From assembly GCF_004365705.1 (NCBI RefSeq), contig NZ_SOBN01000001.1:1302001-1366000 (forward strand): a stretch of DNA of 64,000 nt, read 5' to 3'. Under the pieces are notes generated by a model. It did not search any database. It worked only from the letters and a program-made list of their open reading frames with translations, and had not been told where the DNA came from. Position numbers and translations under genes: made by a program. Origin of the DNA: Streptomyces sp. 846.5. Its GTDB lineage: Bacteria; Actinomycetota; Actinomycetes; Streptomycetales; Streptomycetaceae. Below, in pieces: positions 24,278 through 32,339 of this stretch. Numbering within the stretch: position 1 is the stretch's first letter; the number at the start of each line of letters is the position of its first letter.

Positions 24278-24293
24278 TACTCGTAGCCGAGTA
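24278..24293. promoter_or_regulatory. PadR operator candidate upstream of padR
   Basis: TACTCG-TAGC-CGAGTA, a perfect 6-4-6 inverted repeat 42 bases before the padR ATG, inside an AT-richer promoter stretch. Suggests autoregulation. Confidence 0.6.
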
Positions 24294-24352
24294 TACGCAG
24301 CGAGGTATTGCTTCTGTCAACACGCTATATCGCGTTACTGAACGGCACAAGA

Positions 24353-24379
24353 CCCGCCCCGAAGATCCTCCGGGACGGG
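24353..24379 (-). terminator. hairpin downstream of isochorismatase-fold hydrolase
   Basis: CCCGCCCCG (24353-24361) pairs with CGGGACGGG (24371-24379) with one wobble, 9-base loop, 28 bases beyond the stop of the minus-strand gene, followed on that strand by TCTTGT. Confidence 0.6.
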
Positions 24380-24407
24380 CCCTGCCGGTTCAGCGGTACG
24401 GCGGTGC

Positions 24408-25136
24408 TCAGGTCGCGCCGAGCGTCTCCAGCAGCGCCGCCGAGGAGGCGATCGCCCCGAAGACCCCGCCCTGCATGGTCACCATCCGCAGTGCGGCCTC
24501 GTGGTTGGCCGGGTCGGTCGCGCCGGTGCAGTCGGTCAGCAGCAGGCACTCGTAGCCGCGGTCGTTGGCGTCGCGCATGGTCGTGTGCACGCAGACGTCC
24601 GTGGTGATGCCGGTGAGGATCAGATGGGTGATCCCCCGGGTGCGCAGCAGCAGGTCCAGGTCGGTGGCGTAGAAGGAGCCCTTGCCGGGCTTGTCGACGA
24701 TCAGCTCCCCCGGCAGCGGCGCGGCCTCGGGCACGATCTCCCAGCCCGGCTCGCCGCGCACCAGGATCCGGCCGCACGGTCCGCTGTCGCCGATCCCGGC
24801 GCCGATCCGGCGCGACCGCCACAGCTTGTTGGGCGGGCAGTCGGCGAGGTCGGGCCGGTGGCCCTCGCGGGTGTGCACGACGGTGAAGCCCTCGGCCCGG
24901 GCCGCGGCGAGGACCTTGGCGGTGGGGGCGAGCGGGGCGCGGGTGAGTGCCAGGTCGTAGCCCATGGTGTCGACGTAGCCGCCGGGGCCGCAGAAGTCGG
25001 TCTGCCAGTCGATGCAGAGCAGCGCGGTGGTGGCGGGGCGCAGCACCCCGTCGTAGGGCCACGGGTAGGGCTCGGCGGCGACCGTGCCGAAGCTGCGCGT
25101 ACTGGTAGTTCCGGTAGTAGTGCTGGTGCTGGTCAT
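24408..25136 (-). CDS. isochorismatase-fold amidohydrolase (biuret/ureidoacrylate hydrolase-like)
   Basis: 242 residues. Catalytic residues: Asp43 in [10 protein letters not shown], a Lys in [10 protein letters not shown] and Cys182 in [11 protein letters not shown]. The longer middle section ([19 protein letters not shown]) is typical of the biuret and ureidoacrylate hydrolase branch rather than nicotinamidases. The Thr/Ser-rich first 15 residues look disordered. It follows an FCD regulator by 34 bp and is a close paralogue of the gene at 28395-29108. Likely role: hydrolysis of a carbamoyl or ureido amide in nitrogen or pyrimidine catabolism; substrate not proven. Confidence 0.88.
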   Translation of the reverse strand: MTSTSTTTGTTSTRSFGTVAAEPYPWPYDGVLRPATTALLCIDWQTDFCGPGGYVDTMGYDLALTRAPLAPTAKVLAAARAEGFTVVHTREGHRPDLADCPPNKLWRSRRIGAGIGDSGPCGRILVRGEPGWEIVPEAAPLPGELIVDKPGKGSFYATDLDLLLRTRGITHLILTGITTDVCVHTTMRDANDRGYECLLLTDCTGATDPANHEAALRMVTMQGGVFGAIASSAALLETLGAT

Positions 25137-25170
25137 CCGGGGTGCACCTCTCGGGTTGGTCCTGCCAGGT

Positions 25171-25860
25171 TCAGTCGAGCCTCGCCATCCGGGCGATGGC
25201 CCGCAGCGCCCGTTCCTCGGCGACCTCCTTGGACTTGGCGAGGTGCGCCCGGAAGACCCGCTCCGCGGTGGAGGGGTCGTCGGCGGCGACCGCGCGCAGG
25301 ATGTCCAGGTGCTCGCTGATGGTCTGTTCGATCCGGTCGTCGCTCAGGAAGTCATGGATCCGGATCACGCGGATCCGGGCGTTCACCGAGCGCAGCAGGT
25401 CCACCATGACCTCGTTGCCCGCCGAGGCGGCGAGGCGCACATGGAAGTCCTCGTCGACGGCGACGAAGCCGGCGTCCGCCGGGGGCTGCTCGCTGCGCAG
25501 GTTCTCCCAGTGGTCGCGCAGCTCGCCGAGCGCGGTCCGGTCGTGCCGGCGGCCGGCCTCGGCCGGGGCCCAGATGGCGCCGATCTCCAGGGCCCGGCGC
25601 GCCTCGTAGAGGCAGGTGATGTCCTCGGGGTCGGGGATCGCCGGGCGGTAGCCGCCGTCCTGGTGCCGGCTGACCAGGCCCTCGCCGTGCAGCCGGATCA
25701 GCGCGTGGCGCACCGGCGTACGGGAGACGCCGACCATGGCGGCGAGGCGTTCCTCGCCGAGTCTGCGGGTGAGCGGGAAGCCGCCGGCGAGCAGCCGGTC
25801 GCGCAACTGCCGGTAGGCGGCTTCGCTGGGCGTCTCGGGTTCGCTGACGGCAAGGTCCAT
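25171..25860 (-). CDS. GntR family regulator with FCD domain
   Basis: 229 residues. The winged helix is clear: [18 protein letters not shown], then [20 protein letters not shown]. The FCD domain follows, with metal/effector residues in [15 protein letters not shown] and [20 protein letters not shown] and the terminal AHLAKSKEV. Regulators of this class respond to small carboxylates. It is first in a two-gene unit with a hydrolase and sits between two hydrolase/permease groups, so it is the best candidate regulator for the 24.4-29.1 kb catabolic block. The divergent alpha/beta hydrolase begins 100 bp away. Confidence 0.93.
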   Translation of the reverse strand: MDLAVSEPETPSEAAYRQLRDRLLAGGFPLTRRLGEERLAAMVGVSRTPVRHALIRLHGEGLVSRHQDGGYRPAIPDPEDITCLYEARRALEIGAIWAPAEAGRRHDRTALGELRDHWENLRSEQPPADAGFVAVDEDFHVRLAASAGNEVMVDLLRSVNARIRVIRIHDFLSDDRIEQTISEHLDILRAVAADDPSTAERVFRAHLAKSKEVAEERALRAIARMARLD

Positions 25861-25925
25861 TCGGCCATCCTCCGAAGTTGCTGTGTCGCGTTCGTTCCCC
25901 CGCTGTTACGGCAGCCTCCCCGGGC

Positions 25926-25953
25926 CTGACGCGCCCGAAGCGCGCTCTATGCT
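25926..25953 (+). promoter_or_regulatory. promoter for leaderless alpha/beta hydrolase gene
   Basis: CTGACG (25926-25931), a 16-bp spacer and TATGCT (25948-25953) end 7 bases before ATG 25961, the geometry of a leaderless transcript. No ribosome site is present. Confidence 0.5.
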
Positions 25954-25960
25954 GACCGGC

Positions 25961-26602
25961 ATGCCGCCCCAGCGCATCCTCCTCGTCCATGGTGCCGCAA
26001 CCACCGCCGGGGTCTGGTCCGCCGTCAGGGAGCTGCTGGAGAGCGGCAGTCCGGCCTTCGCGGTGGAGGCCCCGGACCGGGCCTGCAGCGGGGATCTGCG
26101 GACCGAGGTGGACGCCCTCGCCGGCGCCGCCGCGGGCGCGGTGGTGGTGGGCGTGAGCGGGGGCGCGACGCTGGGGCTGGCGCTGCTCGCGGCCGGCGTG
26201 CCGGTGGCGGGGGCGCTGCTGCACGAACCCGCCGTGGGCTCGCTGGTCCCCGGGCTGCTGGCCAGGGTCGCCGAGGAGTACGCGGCGCACGGCGTGCCCG
26301 GGTTCGGCTCGGCGCTGTACGGGCCGGCCTGGGACCCGTCGATGGCCTCGGCCGATCCGGACGCGGTCCGCCGTGACTTCGCCATGTTCCGGGCCTTCGA
26401 ACCGCCCGCACAGGCCATGGAGCTGCCCGACCGGGTGACCACCACGGTCGGCGCGCTCTCCCCGCCGCCGCGCCACCGCGCCGCCCGGGCGCTGCGGGCC
26501 GTGGCGGGGGTCCCCTACCGGGTGCTGGCGGGCTGCGGCCATGCGGTCCACCTGGAGCAGCCCCAGCAACTGGCCTCGGCTGTCAGGGAGCTGGTGGGGT
26601 AA
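25961..26602 (+). CDS. alpha/beta hydrolase family protein
   Basis: 213 residues. N-terminal ILLVHGAATTAGVW gives the oxyanion strand, VVVGVSGGATLGLALLA is the nucleophile elbow (G-V-S-G-G) and the C-terminal LAGCGHAVHLEQPQQLA carries the catalytic His. The acid residue is not obvious. Start ATG 25961 is preferred because a -10 TATGCT lies 7 bases upstream; ATG 25949 is the alternative. Divergent from the FCD regulator, convergent with the NCS2-like permease. Substrate unknown; it may belong to the same catabolic block. Confidence 0.85.
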   Translation: MPPQRILLVHGAATTAGVWSAVRELLESGSPAFAVEAPDRACSGDLRTEVDALAGAAAGAVVVGVSGGATLGLALLAAGVPVAGALLHEPAVGSLVPGLLARVAEEYAAHGVPGFGSALYGPAWDPSMASADPDAVRRDFAMFRAFEPPAQAMELPDRVTTTVGALSPPPRHRAARALRAVAGVPYRVLAGCGHAVHLEQPQQLASAVRELVG

Positions 26603-26628
26603 CGGCCGGCAGCCGAGCCGCCGGCCGT
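26602..26628. terminator. bidirectional hairpin between hydrolase and permease
   Basis: ACGGCCGGC (26602-26610) pairs perfectly with GCCGGCCGT (26620-26628) over a 9-base loop, starting on the last base of the hydrolase stop and lying about 25 bases from the convergent permease stop. Confidence 0.65.
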
Positions 26629-26652
26629 CACCCCCTCCCCCGGGCCGGACCC

Positions 26653-28347
26653 TCACACCGCGGGCTCCGGCTCAGCGGACGCGGGCTCGGGTTCGGCCGT
26701 CACGGACCCCTCCTCGGCGAGCAGCGCCTCGTCGGGGCCTGGCACTCTCGGCGGCACCTTGCGGAAGTGGAACAGCAGGCACACCACCGCCGCGAACAGG
26801 TATCCCAGGGCCACCTGACCGTCGACGTCCCAGCCGACCTTGGCCCCGTGGATCAGTCCGACGAAGGACAGCACGGCGCCCGCCGCACAGTAGATCGCCG
26901 CCTTCTGGAACTCCCGGTCGATCAGGAACACCACGATGGCGCCCAGGATCAGCCCGGCCAGCACCGCGCCGTCCCCGAGCAGCATCAGGCCCTTGTAGAT
27001 GACGCCCGCGTTGACCAGCGCGCTCTCCGGCACCGAGCCGGGTGTGGAGCCGGTCGGCGGGACGAGCACCGCGTGGGCCGAGAAGTCGACGCTCTGGTAG
27101 CCGACCGCCGACAGCACGTTGGCCATCTGCCCCTGGGCCCAGGACGCGACATTGGGAATGATCGCGATCATCACCGCTGCCGCGTGCGCCCTGGGCACCG
27201 CCTGGAACGCCTGGGCGCCGATGAGCAGGCCGATGTAGAGCAGGATCGGCACGATCGCCGGCAGCGGCAGCACCGCGCCGAGCAGCCCGAACATCCCGGT
27301 GAAGCAGAGCACCGCGATCACGATGCCGCTGGCCATCGAGTAGCTGGTGCGTCCGCCGGCCGCCTTCCAGCCGGGGTGGCCGATGTAGACGGCCGGCGGG
27401 AAGGGCGAGCCCAGCGCCGCGCCGACGATGGCGCCGGTGCCGTCGGCGAGCAGCACCGACCGGAGGTTGTAGCTGTCCCCGGCGACCGAGGCGCTCTCCA
27501 CGTTGGTCATGCCCTCGGTGAAGTTGTAGATGCCCAGCGGGATGGCCGTGGACAGCAGCGGCCCGATGTGGCTGATGCCGGTGAAGAGCATGTGGAACTG
27601 GAAGGTCGGCAGGCCGATGGCGATGTCCTTCGCCGCCAGCGAAACATCGGCGGTGTGCATGAAACCGCCGGCCCAGCCGATGGCCGTGCCCACCAGCAGC
27701 GCGGCGAGACCGACCGGGATGTTCCCGGGCAGCCGCAGGTTGGTGAAGAACCCGATCAGGATGATCATCAGCACCGGCAGCGCGATCCACGCCTGCTCCC
27801 ACATCTGCCCGGCCGGGCGCATGGAGATGAAGGCGACCGAGATGCCCGCCAGCGTGCCGAGCAGCGCGGCCCTCGGCGTCCAGCGGCGGATGTAGGGGCC
27901 GACGAAGGCTCCGACGACGACGATCAGGCCGATCACGAACGCCCAGGCCAGGCCGGCCTCCCAGGCCCGGATCGGGTCCTTGGTGGCCAGATAGGTGGGC
28001 AGCATGATCACGAAGGTGACGATGAACATGTGCGGCACCGAAGGGCCGTAGGGCATCGCCGCGACGTCCGTGCGGTTCTCCCGGCGCGCCAACCTGCGCG
28101 CCAGGTAGGTGTAGTAGACGTTGCCGATCAGCAGCTCCACGCCCAGGGCCGGCAGGATGGTGTGGTAGACGCTGTGGCTGGGAATGTTGACGACGCCGAT
28201 GACCAGGCCGGTCAGGACCAGCACGTTGACCAGGACGTTGAAGCCGAGGCCAAAGAACGCGTTGGTGTCGCCGGGCACCCACCAGCGCAGGGCGGGCGGT
28301 GGATCGGCTGCCGACGCGGAGGTCGGCGCAGGGGTCATGGTGGACAT
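26653..28347 (-). CDS. NCS2/AzgA-like nucleobase permease
   Basis: 564 residues with about 13 membrane spans. The block YYTYLARRLARRENRTDVAA, MPYGPSVPHMFIV and the motif IPLGIYNFTEGMTNVESA belong to the xanthine/uracil/guanine permease superfamily (NAT/AzgA-like). The C-terminal tail is Glu/Pro-rich and cytoplasmic. ATG 28347 has GGAG seven bases upstream. It follows the third isochorismatase-fold hydrolase by 47 bp and is probably cotranscribed, so it likely imports that enzyme's substrate or precursor, a nucleobase-like or ureido compound. Confidence 0.85.
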   Translation of the reverse strand: MSTMTPAPTSASAADPPPALRWWVPGDTNAFFGLGFNVLVNVLVLTGLVIGVVNIPSHSVYHTILPALGVELLIGNVYYTYLARRLARRENRTDVAAMPYGPSVPHMFIVTFVIMLPTYLATKDPIRAWEAGLAWAFVIGLIVVVGAFVGPYIRRWTPRAALLGTLAGISVAFISMRPAGQMWEQAWIALPVLMIILIGFFTNLRLPGNIPVGLAALLVGTAIGWAGGFMHTADVSLAAKDIAIGLPTFQFHMLFTGISHIGPLLSTAIPLGIYNFTEGMTNVESASVAGDSYNLRSVLLADGTGAIVGAALGSPFPPAVYIGHPGWKAAGGRTSYSMASGIVIAVLCFTGMFGLLGAVLPLPAIVPILLYIGLLIGAQAFQAVPRAHAAAVMIAIIPNVASWAQGQMANVLSAVGYQSVDFSAHAVLVPPTGSTPGSVPESALVNAGVIYKGLMLLGDGAVLAGLILGAIVVFLIDREFQKAAIYCAAGAVLSFVGLIHGAKVGWDVDGQVALGYLFAAVVCLLFHFRKVPPRVPGPDEALLAEEGSVTAEPEPASAEPEPAV

Positions 28348-28394
28348 GGCAGACTCCGTGGGGTGAGAGGTGCCGTGCAGGATGTGACGGACGG

Positions 28395-29108
28395 TCAGCG
28401 AGCCACTGCCGCACGGCTGCTGAGCCGGGCCAGGGCGGCCAGGTAGTCCGCGGAGGAGGCGGTCCAGCCGAAGATCCCGCCCTGGGCGGAGATCATGGCC
28501 AGTCCGGCCTGCTGGAACTCGGGGAAGTAGGAGCCGACGCAGTCCGAGAGGACCAGGCAGTCGAAACCCCGGTCGTTGGCCTCGCGCACCGTGGTGTGCA
28601 CGCAGACCTCGGTGGTCACCCCGGTGACCACCAGTTGGGTGACGCCCGCGACGGCGAGGACCTCGCCGAAGTCGGTGCCGTAGAACGCGCCCTTCCCCGG
28701 CTTGTCGATCACCGGTTCCCCGGCCACCGGGGCGAGTTCGTCGATGATGTCGTGGCCGTACTCGCCCCGGATCAGGATGCGGCCGTTGGGGCCCGGGTCG
28801 CCGATCCGCCGCGACGGCGCGCCGCGGTTGAGCTTGCTCGGCGGGCAGTCGGACAGGTCGGGCAGATGCCCCTCCCTGGTGTGCAGCACCGGGAGCCCGA
28901 GGCTCCTGGTCGCGGCGAGCACCGCCCGCAGCGGTTCGATGGTGCGCCGCAGCATGCCGACGTCATTGCCCAGGGACTCGCCGAAGCCGCCCGGTTCCAG
29001 GAAGTCGCGCTGCATGTCGATCAGGACCAGGGCCATCGAGGCGGGGTTCAGCGGGAAGGGCCCCGGGAGTGCGGCCACCGGCAGCGCTTGTGCGGAATGT
29101 GCAGGCAT
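28395..29108 (-). CDS. isochorismatase-fold amidohydrolase, paralogue of 24408-25136
   Basis: 237 residues. Asp31 in LVLIDMQRDF, a Lys in IDKPGKGAFY and Cys169 in GVTTEVCVHTT form the catalytic set. It shares with the 24.4-kb gene the words HTREGH-x-PDL, DKPGKG, FYGTD/FYATD and VCVHTT-x-R-x-ANDRG, so the two are a paralogous pair within 4 kb. Both belong to the longer biuret/ureidoacrylate-hydrolase-like branch. It heads a unit with the NCS2-like permease. An inverted repeat at 29211-29240 upstream may be the operator. Confidence 0.88.
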   Translation of the reverse strand: MPAHSAQALPVAALPGPFPLNPASMALVLIDMQRDFLEPGGFGESLGNDVGMLRRTIEPLRAVLAATRSLGLPVLHTREGHLPDLSDCPPSKLNRGAPSRRIGDPGPNGRILIRGEYGHDIIDELAPVAGEPVIDKPGKGAFYGTDFGEVLAVAGVTQLVVTGVTTEVCVHTTVREANDRGFDCLVLSDCVGSYFPEFQQAGLAMISAQGGIFGWTASSADYLAALARLSSRAAVAR

Positions 29109-29210
29109 ATGAGCCCTCCTGACGGAGAATCACGAGCCGTGCTGTTGCGACGACTGTCGGGGTGTCGGTTTTCCGAGAGGAGTCCGGGGCGTGAAGAACT
29201 GGTTACCGCT

Positions 29211-29240
29211 GAATCCAGGCCTGTATCCAGCCCTGGATTC
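29211..29240. promoter_or_regulatory. inverted repeat upstream of hydrolase-permease unit
   Basis: GAATCCAGG (29211-29219) and CCTGGATTC (29232-29240) are perfect 9-bp inverted arms 12 bp apart, with an additional ATCCAG between them. It lies about 100 bp before the hydrolase ATG, so it may bind the FCD regulator. The rest of the 194-bp gap holds a helicase terminator. Confidence 0.5.
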
Positions 29241-29256
29241 GGGCCCGACAACAGAC

Positions 29257-29285
29257 GGGACCGGCGCGCCTGACGCGCCGGTCCC
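29257..29285 (-). terminator. hairpin downstream of helicase gene
   Basis: GGGACCGGCGCG (29257-29268) and CGCGCCGGTCCC (29274-29285) form a perfect 12-bp stem with a 5-base loop, 17 bases after the helicase stop on the minus strand. Confidence 0.85.
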
Positions 29286-29302
29286 GGTCCTGCTGCTGAC
29301 GC

Positions 29303-32179
29303 TCAACCCACCGAGGAGTAGGCGATGATCCCGCGCCGGATGCCGTCCACGGCCTTGCGGGCGGTGGCGCGGACCGTGCCGCCCTCGGGGGCGGCGTTGG
29401 CGATCTGGCCCAGCACGTCGATCAGCTGCCTTGTCCAGCGGACGAAGTCGCCGGCCGGCATGTCGGCCTCGCGCAGCACCGCGTCCAGCGGATGCCCGGA
29501 GGCCCAGCGGAACGCCGTCCAGGCGAAGCCGAGGTCGGGCTCGCGCTGGCCCACGTTGTCCTCGGCGGCGAGTTTGTGCTGTTCCTCCAGCGCGTCCAGA
29601 TGGCCCCAGAGCCGGACCATCTCGCCCAGCGCCTCGCGTGCGCCGCCGTCCGGGAGCTTGGGGGCGCTGCTCTCGTCGTCGCCGCGCCGCGACTCGTAGA
29701 CCAACGCCGAGGCGCAGGCGGCCAGTTCGGCCGGGGTCAGCCCCTCCCAGACCTCCTCGCGCAGGCACTCCGAGGCCAGCAGGTCCAGCTCGCCGTAGAG
29801 CCGGGCCAGCCGTCGGCCGTCGTCGGTGACCGTGTCGCCGTGCAGATAGCCGAGGTCGGTCAGCAGCGCGCAGACCCGGTCGAAGGTCCGGGCGATGGTG
29901 TGGGTGCGGGACTGCATCCGGCGTTCCAGCTGCATGGTGTCGCGCTTGAGCCGCTCGTAGCGCTCGGCCCAGCGGGCGTGGTCCTCGCGGTCGTCGCAGC
30001 CGTGGCAGGGGTGTTGCCGCAGCTCGGTGCGCAGCCGGCCGATCTCCGGGTCGTCCGCGGCGGCGGCCCGGCCCTTGCGGGCCCGGGCCGGCTCGATGTG
30101 CCCGGCCTTGGTTCGCAGCGCCGAGGCCAGGTCGCGCCTGGACTGCGGGCTGCGCGGGTTGAAGCTGCGCGGGATCCTGACGCGCTCGATGGCCTCCACC
30201 GGCACCGGGAAGTCGATCATCGCCAGCCGCTTGACCTGGCGCTCGGCGGTGAGCACCACCGGACGCGGGCCCTCGCTGTGCTCGTGCCGGTGGCCGTGGC
30301 GGCTGCTGACCGGCGGGATGCCGGGGTCCAGCACCAGGGCCAGCCCGGCGAAGCGGCCGGTGGGGACGTGGATGACGTCGCCCGGCTTCAGCTTCTCCAG
30401 CGAGTCGGCGGCACTGGCGCGACGCTGGTTGGCCCCCTCGCGGGCCAGCGCGTTCTCCCGGTCCTTCAGCGCCCGGCGCAGCCCGGAGTACTCCTCGAAG
30501 TCCCCCAGGTGGCAGTTGACCGCCTCGCGGTAGCCCTCCAGGCCCTCCTCGTTGCGCTGCACCTGGCGGGCGATGCCGACCACCGAGCGGTCCGCCTGGA
30601 ACTGCGCGAAGGAGGTCTCCAGCAGCTCGCGGGACTTGTGCCGGCCGAACTGGGAGACCAGGTTCACCGCCATGTTGTAGGACGGCTTGAAGGACGACCG
30701 CAGCGGATAGGTGCGGGTCCCGGCCAGGCCGGCCAGCGCCGCCGGGTCCAGGTTGGGCTGCCAGAGCACCACGGCGTGGCCCTCGATGTCGATGCCGCGC
30801 CGCCCGGCGCGCCCGGTGAGCTGGGTGTACTCGCCGGGGGTGACATCGGCGTGGGTCTCGCCGTTCCACTTGACCAGCTTCTCCATCACCACCGAGCGGG
30901 CCGGCATGTTGATGCCCAGCGCCAGCGTCTCGGTCGCGAAGACGGCCTTCACCAGGCCGCGCAGGAACAGCTCCTCGACGACCTCCTTGAAGGTCGGCAG
31001 CATGCCGGCGTGGTGCGCGGCGACCCCGCGCTCCAGCGCGTCCACCCACTCGTAGTAGCCGAGGACGTGCAGGTCCTCGCTGGGGATGCTGGCGGTCCTG
31101 GCCTCGACCAGGGCGCGGACCTCGGCCCGCTCGGCGTCGTTGTTCAGCCGCAGCCCGGAGTGCAGGCACTGCTGGACGGCGGCCTCGCAGCCGGCCCGGC
31201 TGAAGATGAAGGTGATCGCGGGCAGCAGGCCCTCGGAGTCCAGCCGGTCGATGACCTCGACCCGGCTCGGCGTCCAGGCCCGTCCCGGGCGGCCGTTGGA
31301 CATGCTGCGGCCCCGGCCGCGCTTGTCGAAGCGGTCCCGGCCGCCGTAGCGGCGGTCCTGCTCGGCGCGGGCCAGCCGGACCAGCTCCGGGTTGACGTCG
31401 GACTCGCCGCCCCGGTTGCCGCCGCCGTCGCGCTTGCGGCCCGAGGCCCGCTCCTCGGCCACTCTGGTCGTGAACAGGTCGTACATCCGGTTGCCCGCCA
31501 GCACGTGCTGCCACAGCGGGACCGGGCGGTGCTCGGAGACGATGACCTTGGTGCCGCCGCGGACGGTGTCCAGCCAGTCGCCGAACTCCTCGGCGTTGGA
31601 GACCGTCGCCGACAGCGAGACCAGGGTGACCGACTCCGGGAGGTGGATGATCACCTCCTCCCAGACCGCGCCGCGGAAGCGGTCGGCCAGGTAGTGCACC
31701 TCGTCCATGACCACGTAGCCGAGGCCGTTGAGGGTCTGCGAGCCCGCGTAGAGCATGTTGCGCAGCACCTCGGTGGTCATCACCACCACCGGGGCCTCGC
31801 TGTTGACCGTGTTGTCCCCGGTGAGCAGGCCGACCTTGTCCGGGCCGTAGCGCTTGACCAGGTCCGCGTACTTCTGGTTGGACAGCGCCTTGATCGGGGT
31901 GGTGTAGAAGCACTTGCGGCCCTCGGCCAGCGCCAGGTGCACCGCGAACTCGCCGACGATGGTCTTGCCGGACCCGGTCGGAGCGGCCACCAGCACCCCG
32001 GAGCCCGCCTCCAGGGCCTCGCAGGCCTCGATCTGGAAGGCGTCCAGCGGGAAGTCGTACAGGTCCCGGAAGGCGAACAGGGCGGTGGCCTGTTCCTTGG
32101 CCAGGCGCCGGGAGGCGGCGTAGCGCTCGGAGGGGCTGAGCTCTTCTACAGCGTGGTCATCAGGAGCGGCGGAGGTCAT
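29303..32179 (-). CDS. helY: Ski2/Mtr4-like DEVH-box RNA helicase (HelY type)
   Basis: 958 residues. Walker A APTGSGKTIVGEF (Lys72), motif II DEVHYL, SATVSN, motif V/VI GRAGRRGID and ATETLALGINMPARS identify an SF2 Ski2-like helicase; the C-terminal half has the DSHCT-type helical domain ending in residues about 800-958. Actinobacterial HelY lies next to tatC exactly as here. Probably unwinds structured RNA in decay or processing. ATG 32179 has a strong GGAGGAAGG site; ATG 32269 is an in-frame alternative 9 bases after a -10, giving a disordered 30-residue extension and leaderless translation. Last gene of the pafB-to-helicase block. Confidence 0.93.
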   Translation of the reverse strand: MTSAAPDDHAVEELSPSERYAASRRLAKEQATALFAFRDLYDFPLDAFQIEACEALEAGSGVLVAAPTGSGKTIVGEFAVHLALAEGRKCFYTTPIKALSNQKYADLVKRYGPDKVGLLTGDNTVNSEAPVVVMTTEVLRNMLYAGSQTLNGLGYVVMDEVHYLADRFRGAVWEEVIIHLPESVTLVSLSATVSNAEEFGDWLDTVRGGTKVIVSEHRPVPLWQHVLAGNRMYDLFTTRVAEERASGRKRDGGGNRGGESDVNPELVRLARAEQDRRYGGRDRFDKRGRGRSMSNGRPGRAWTPSRVEVIDRLDSEGLLPAITFIFSRAGCEAAVQQCLHSGLRLNNDAERAEVRALVEARTASIPSEDLHVLGYYEWVDALERGVAAHHAGMLPTFKEVVEELFLRGLVKAVFATETLALGINMPARSVVMEKLVKWNGETHADVTPGEYTQLTGRAGRRGIDIEGHAVVLWQPNLDPAALAGLAGTRTYPLRSSFKPSYNMAVNLVSQFGRHKSRELLETSFAQFQADRSVVGIARQVQRNEEGLEGYREAVNCHLGDFEEYSGLRRALKDRENALAREGANQRRASAADSLEKLKPGDVIHVPTGRFAGLALVLDPGIPPVSSRHGHRHEHSEGPRPVVLTAERQVKRLAMIDFPVPVEAIERVRIPRSFNPRSPQSRRDLASALRTKAGHIEPARARKGRAAAADDPEIGRLRTELRQHPCHGCDDREDHARWAERYERLKRDTMQLERRMQSRTHTIARTFDRVCALLTDLGYLHGDTVTDDGRRLARLYGELDLLASECLREEVWEGLTPAELAACASALVYESRRGDDESSAPKLPDGGAREALGEMVRLWGHLDALEEQHKLAAEDNVGQREPDLGFAWTAFRWASGHPLDAVLREADMPAGDFVRWTRQLIDVLGQIANAAPEGGTVRATARKAVDGIRRGIIAYSSVG

Positions 32180-32278
32180 CGCGGCACCTTCCTCCCGGGT
32201 CGGGCGCACGGGAGCGCGGTCGGCGGTGCCTGCGTCTGCGGCGCCTGAACTGTGGTCGTGGGTCTGCATCTCCCCCAG

Positions 32279-32301
32279 AGGCTACCCGGAGGAACTGACA
32301 C
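32279..32301 (-). promoter_or_regulatory. RecA-NDp/PafBC-like promoter before helicase
   Basis: Minus strand: GTGTCAGTT (32301-32293), N8, TAGCCT (32284-32279). This matches TTGTCRGTG-N8-TANNNT at 7 of 9 upstream positions with exact spacing and a perfect -10 pattern. Downstream lies ATG 32269. Confidence 0.45.
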
Positions 32302-32339
32302 TTGACCCAGTCATTTGTTTCAGCCGGACCAGGTCCGGA

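Noticed and set aside
29492..32248. Long plus-strand open frame (918 codons) opposite the helicase
   Set aside because: Shadow of a high-GC gene; Gly/Arg/Ala-rich with no domain, while the minus strand encodes a complete helicase.
32324..32338. Palindrome CCGGACC-A-GGTCCGG beside the tatC stop
   Set aside because: Loop of one base cannot form a terminator, and the site lies inside a short gap without regulator context.
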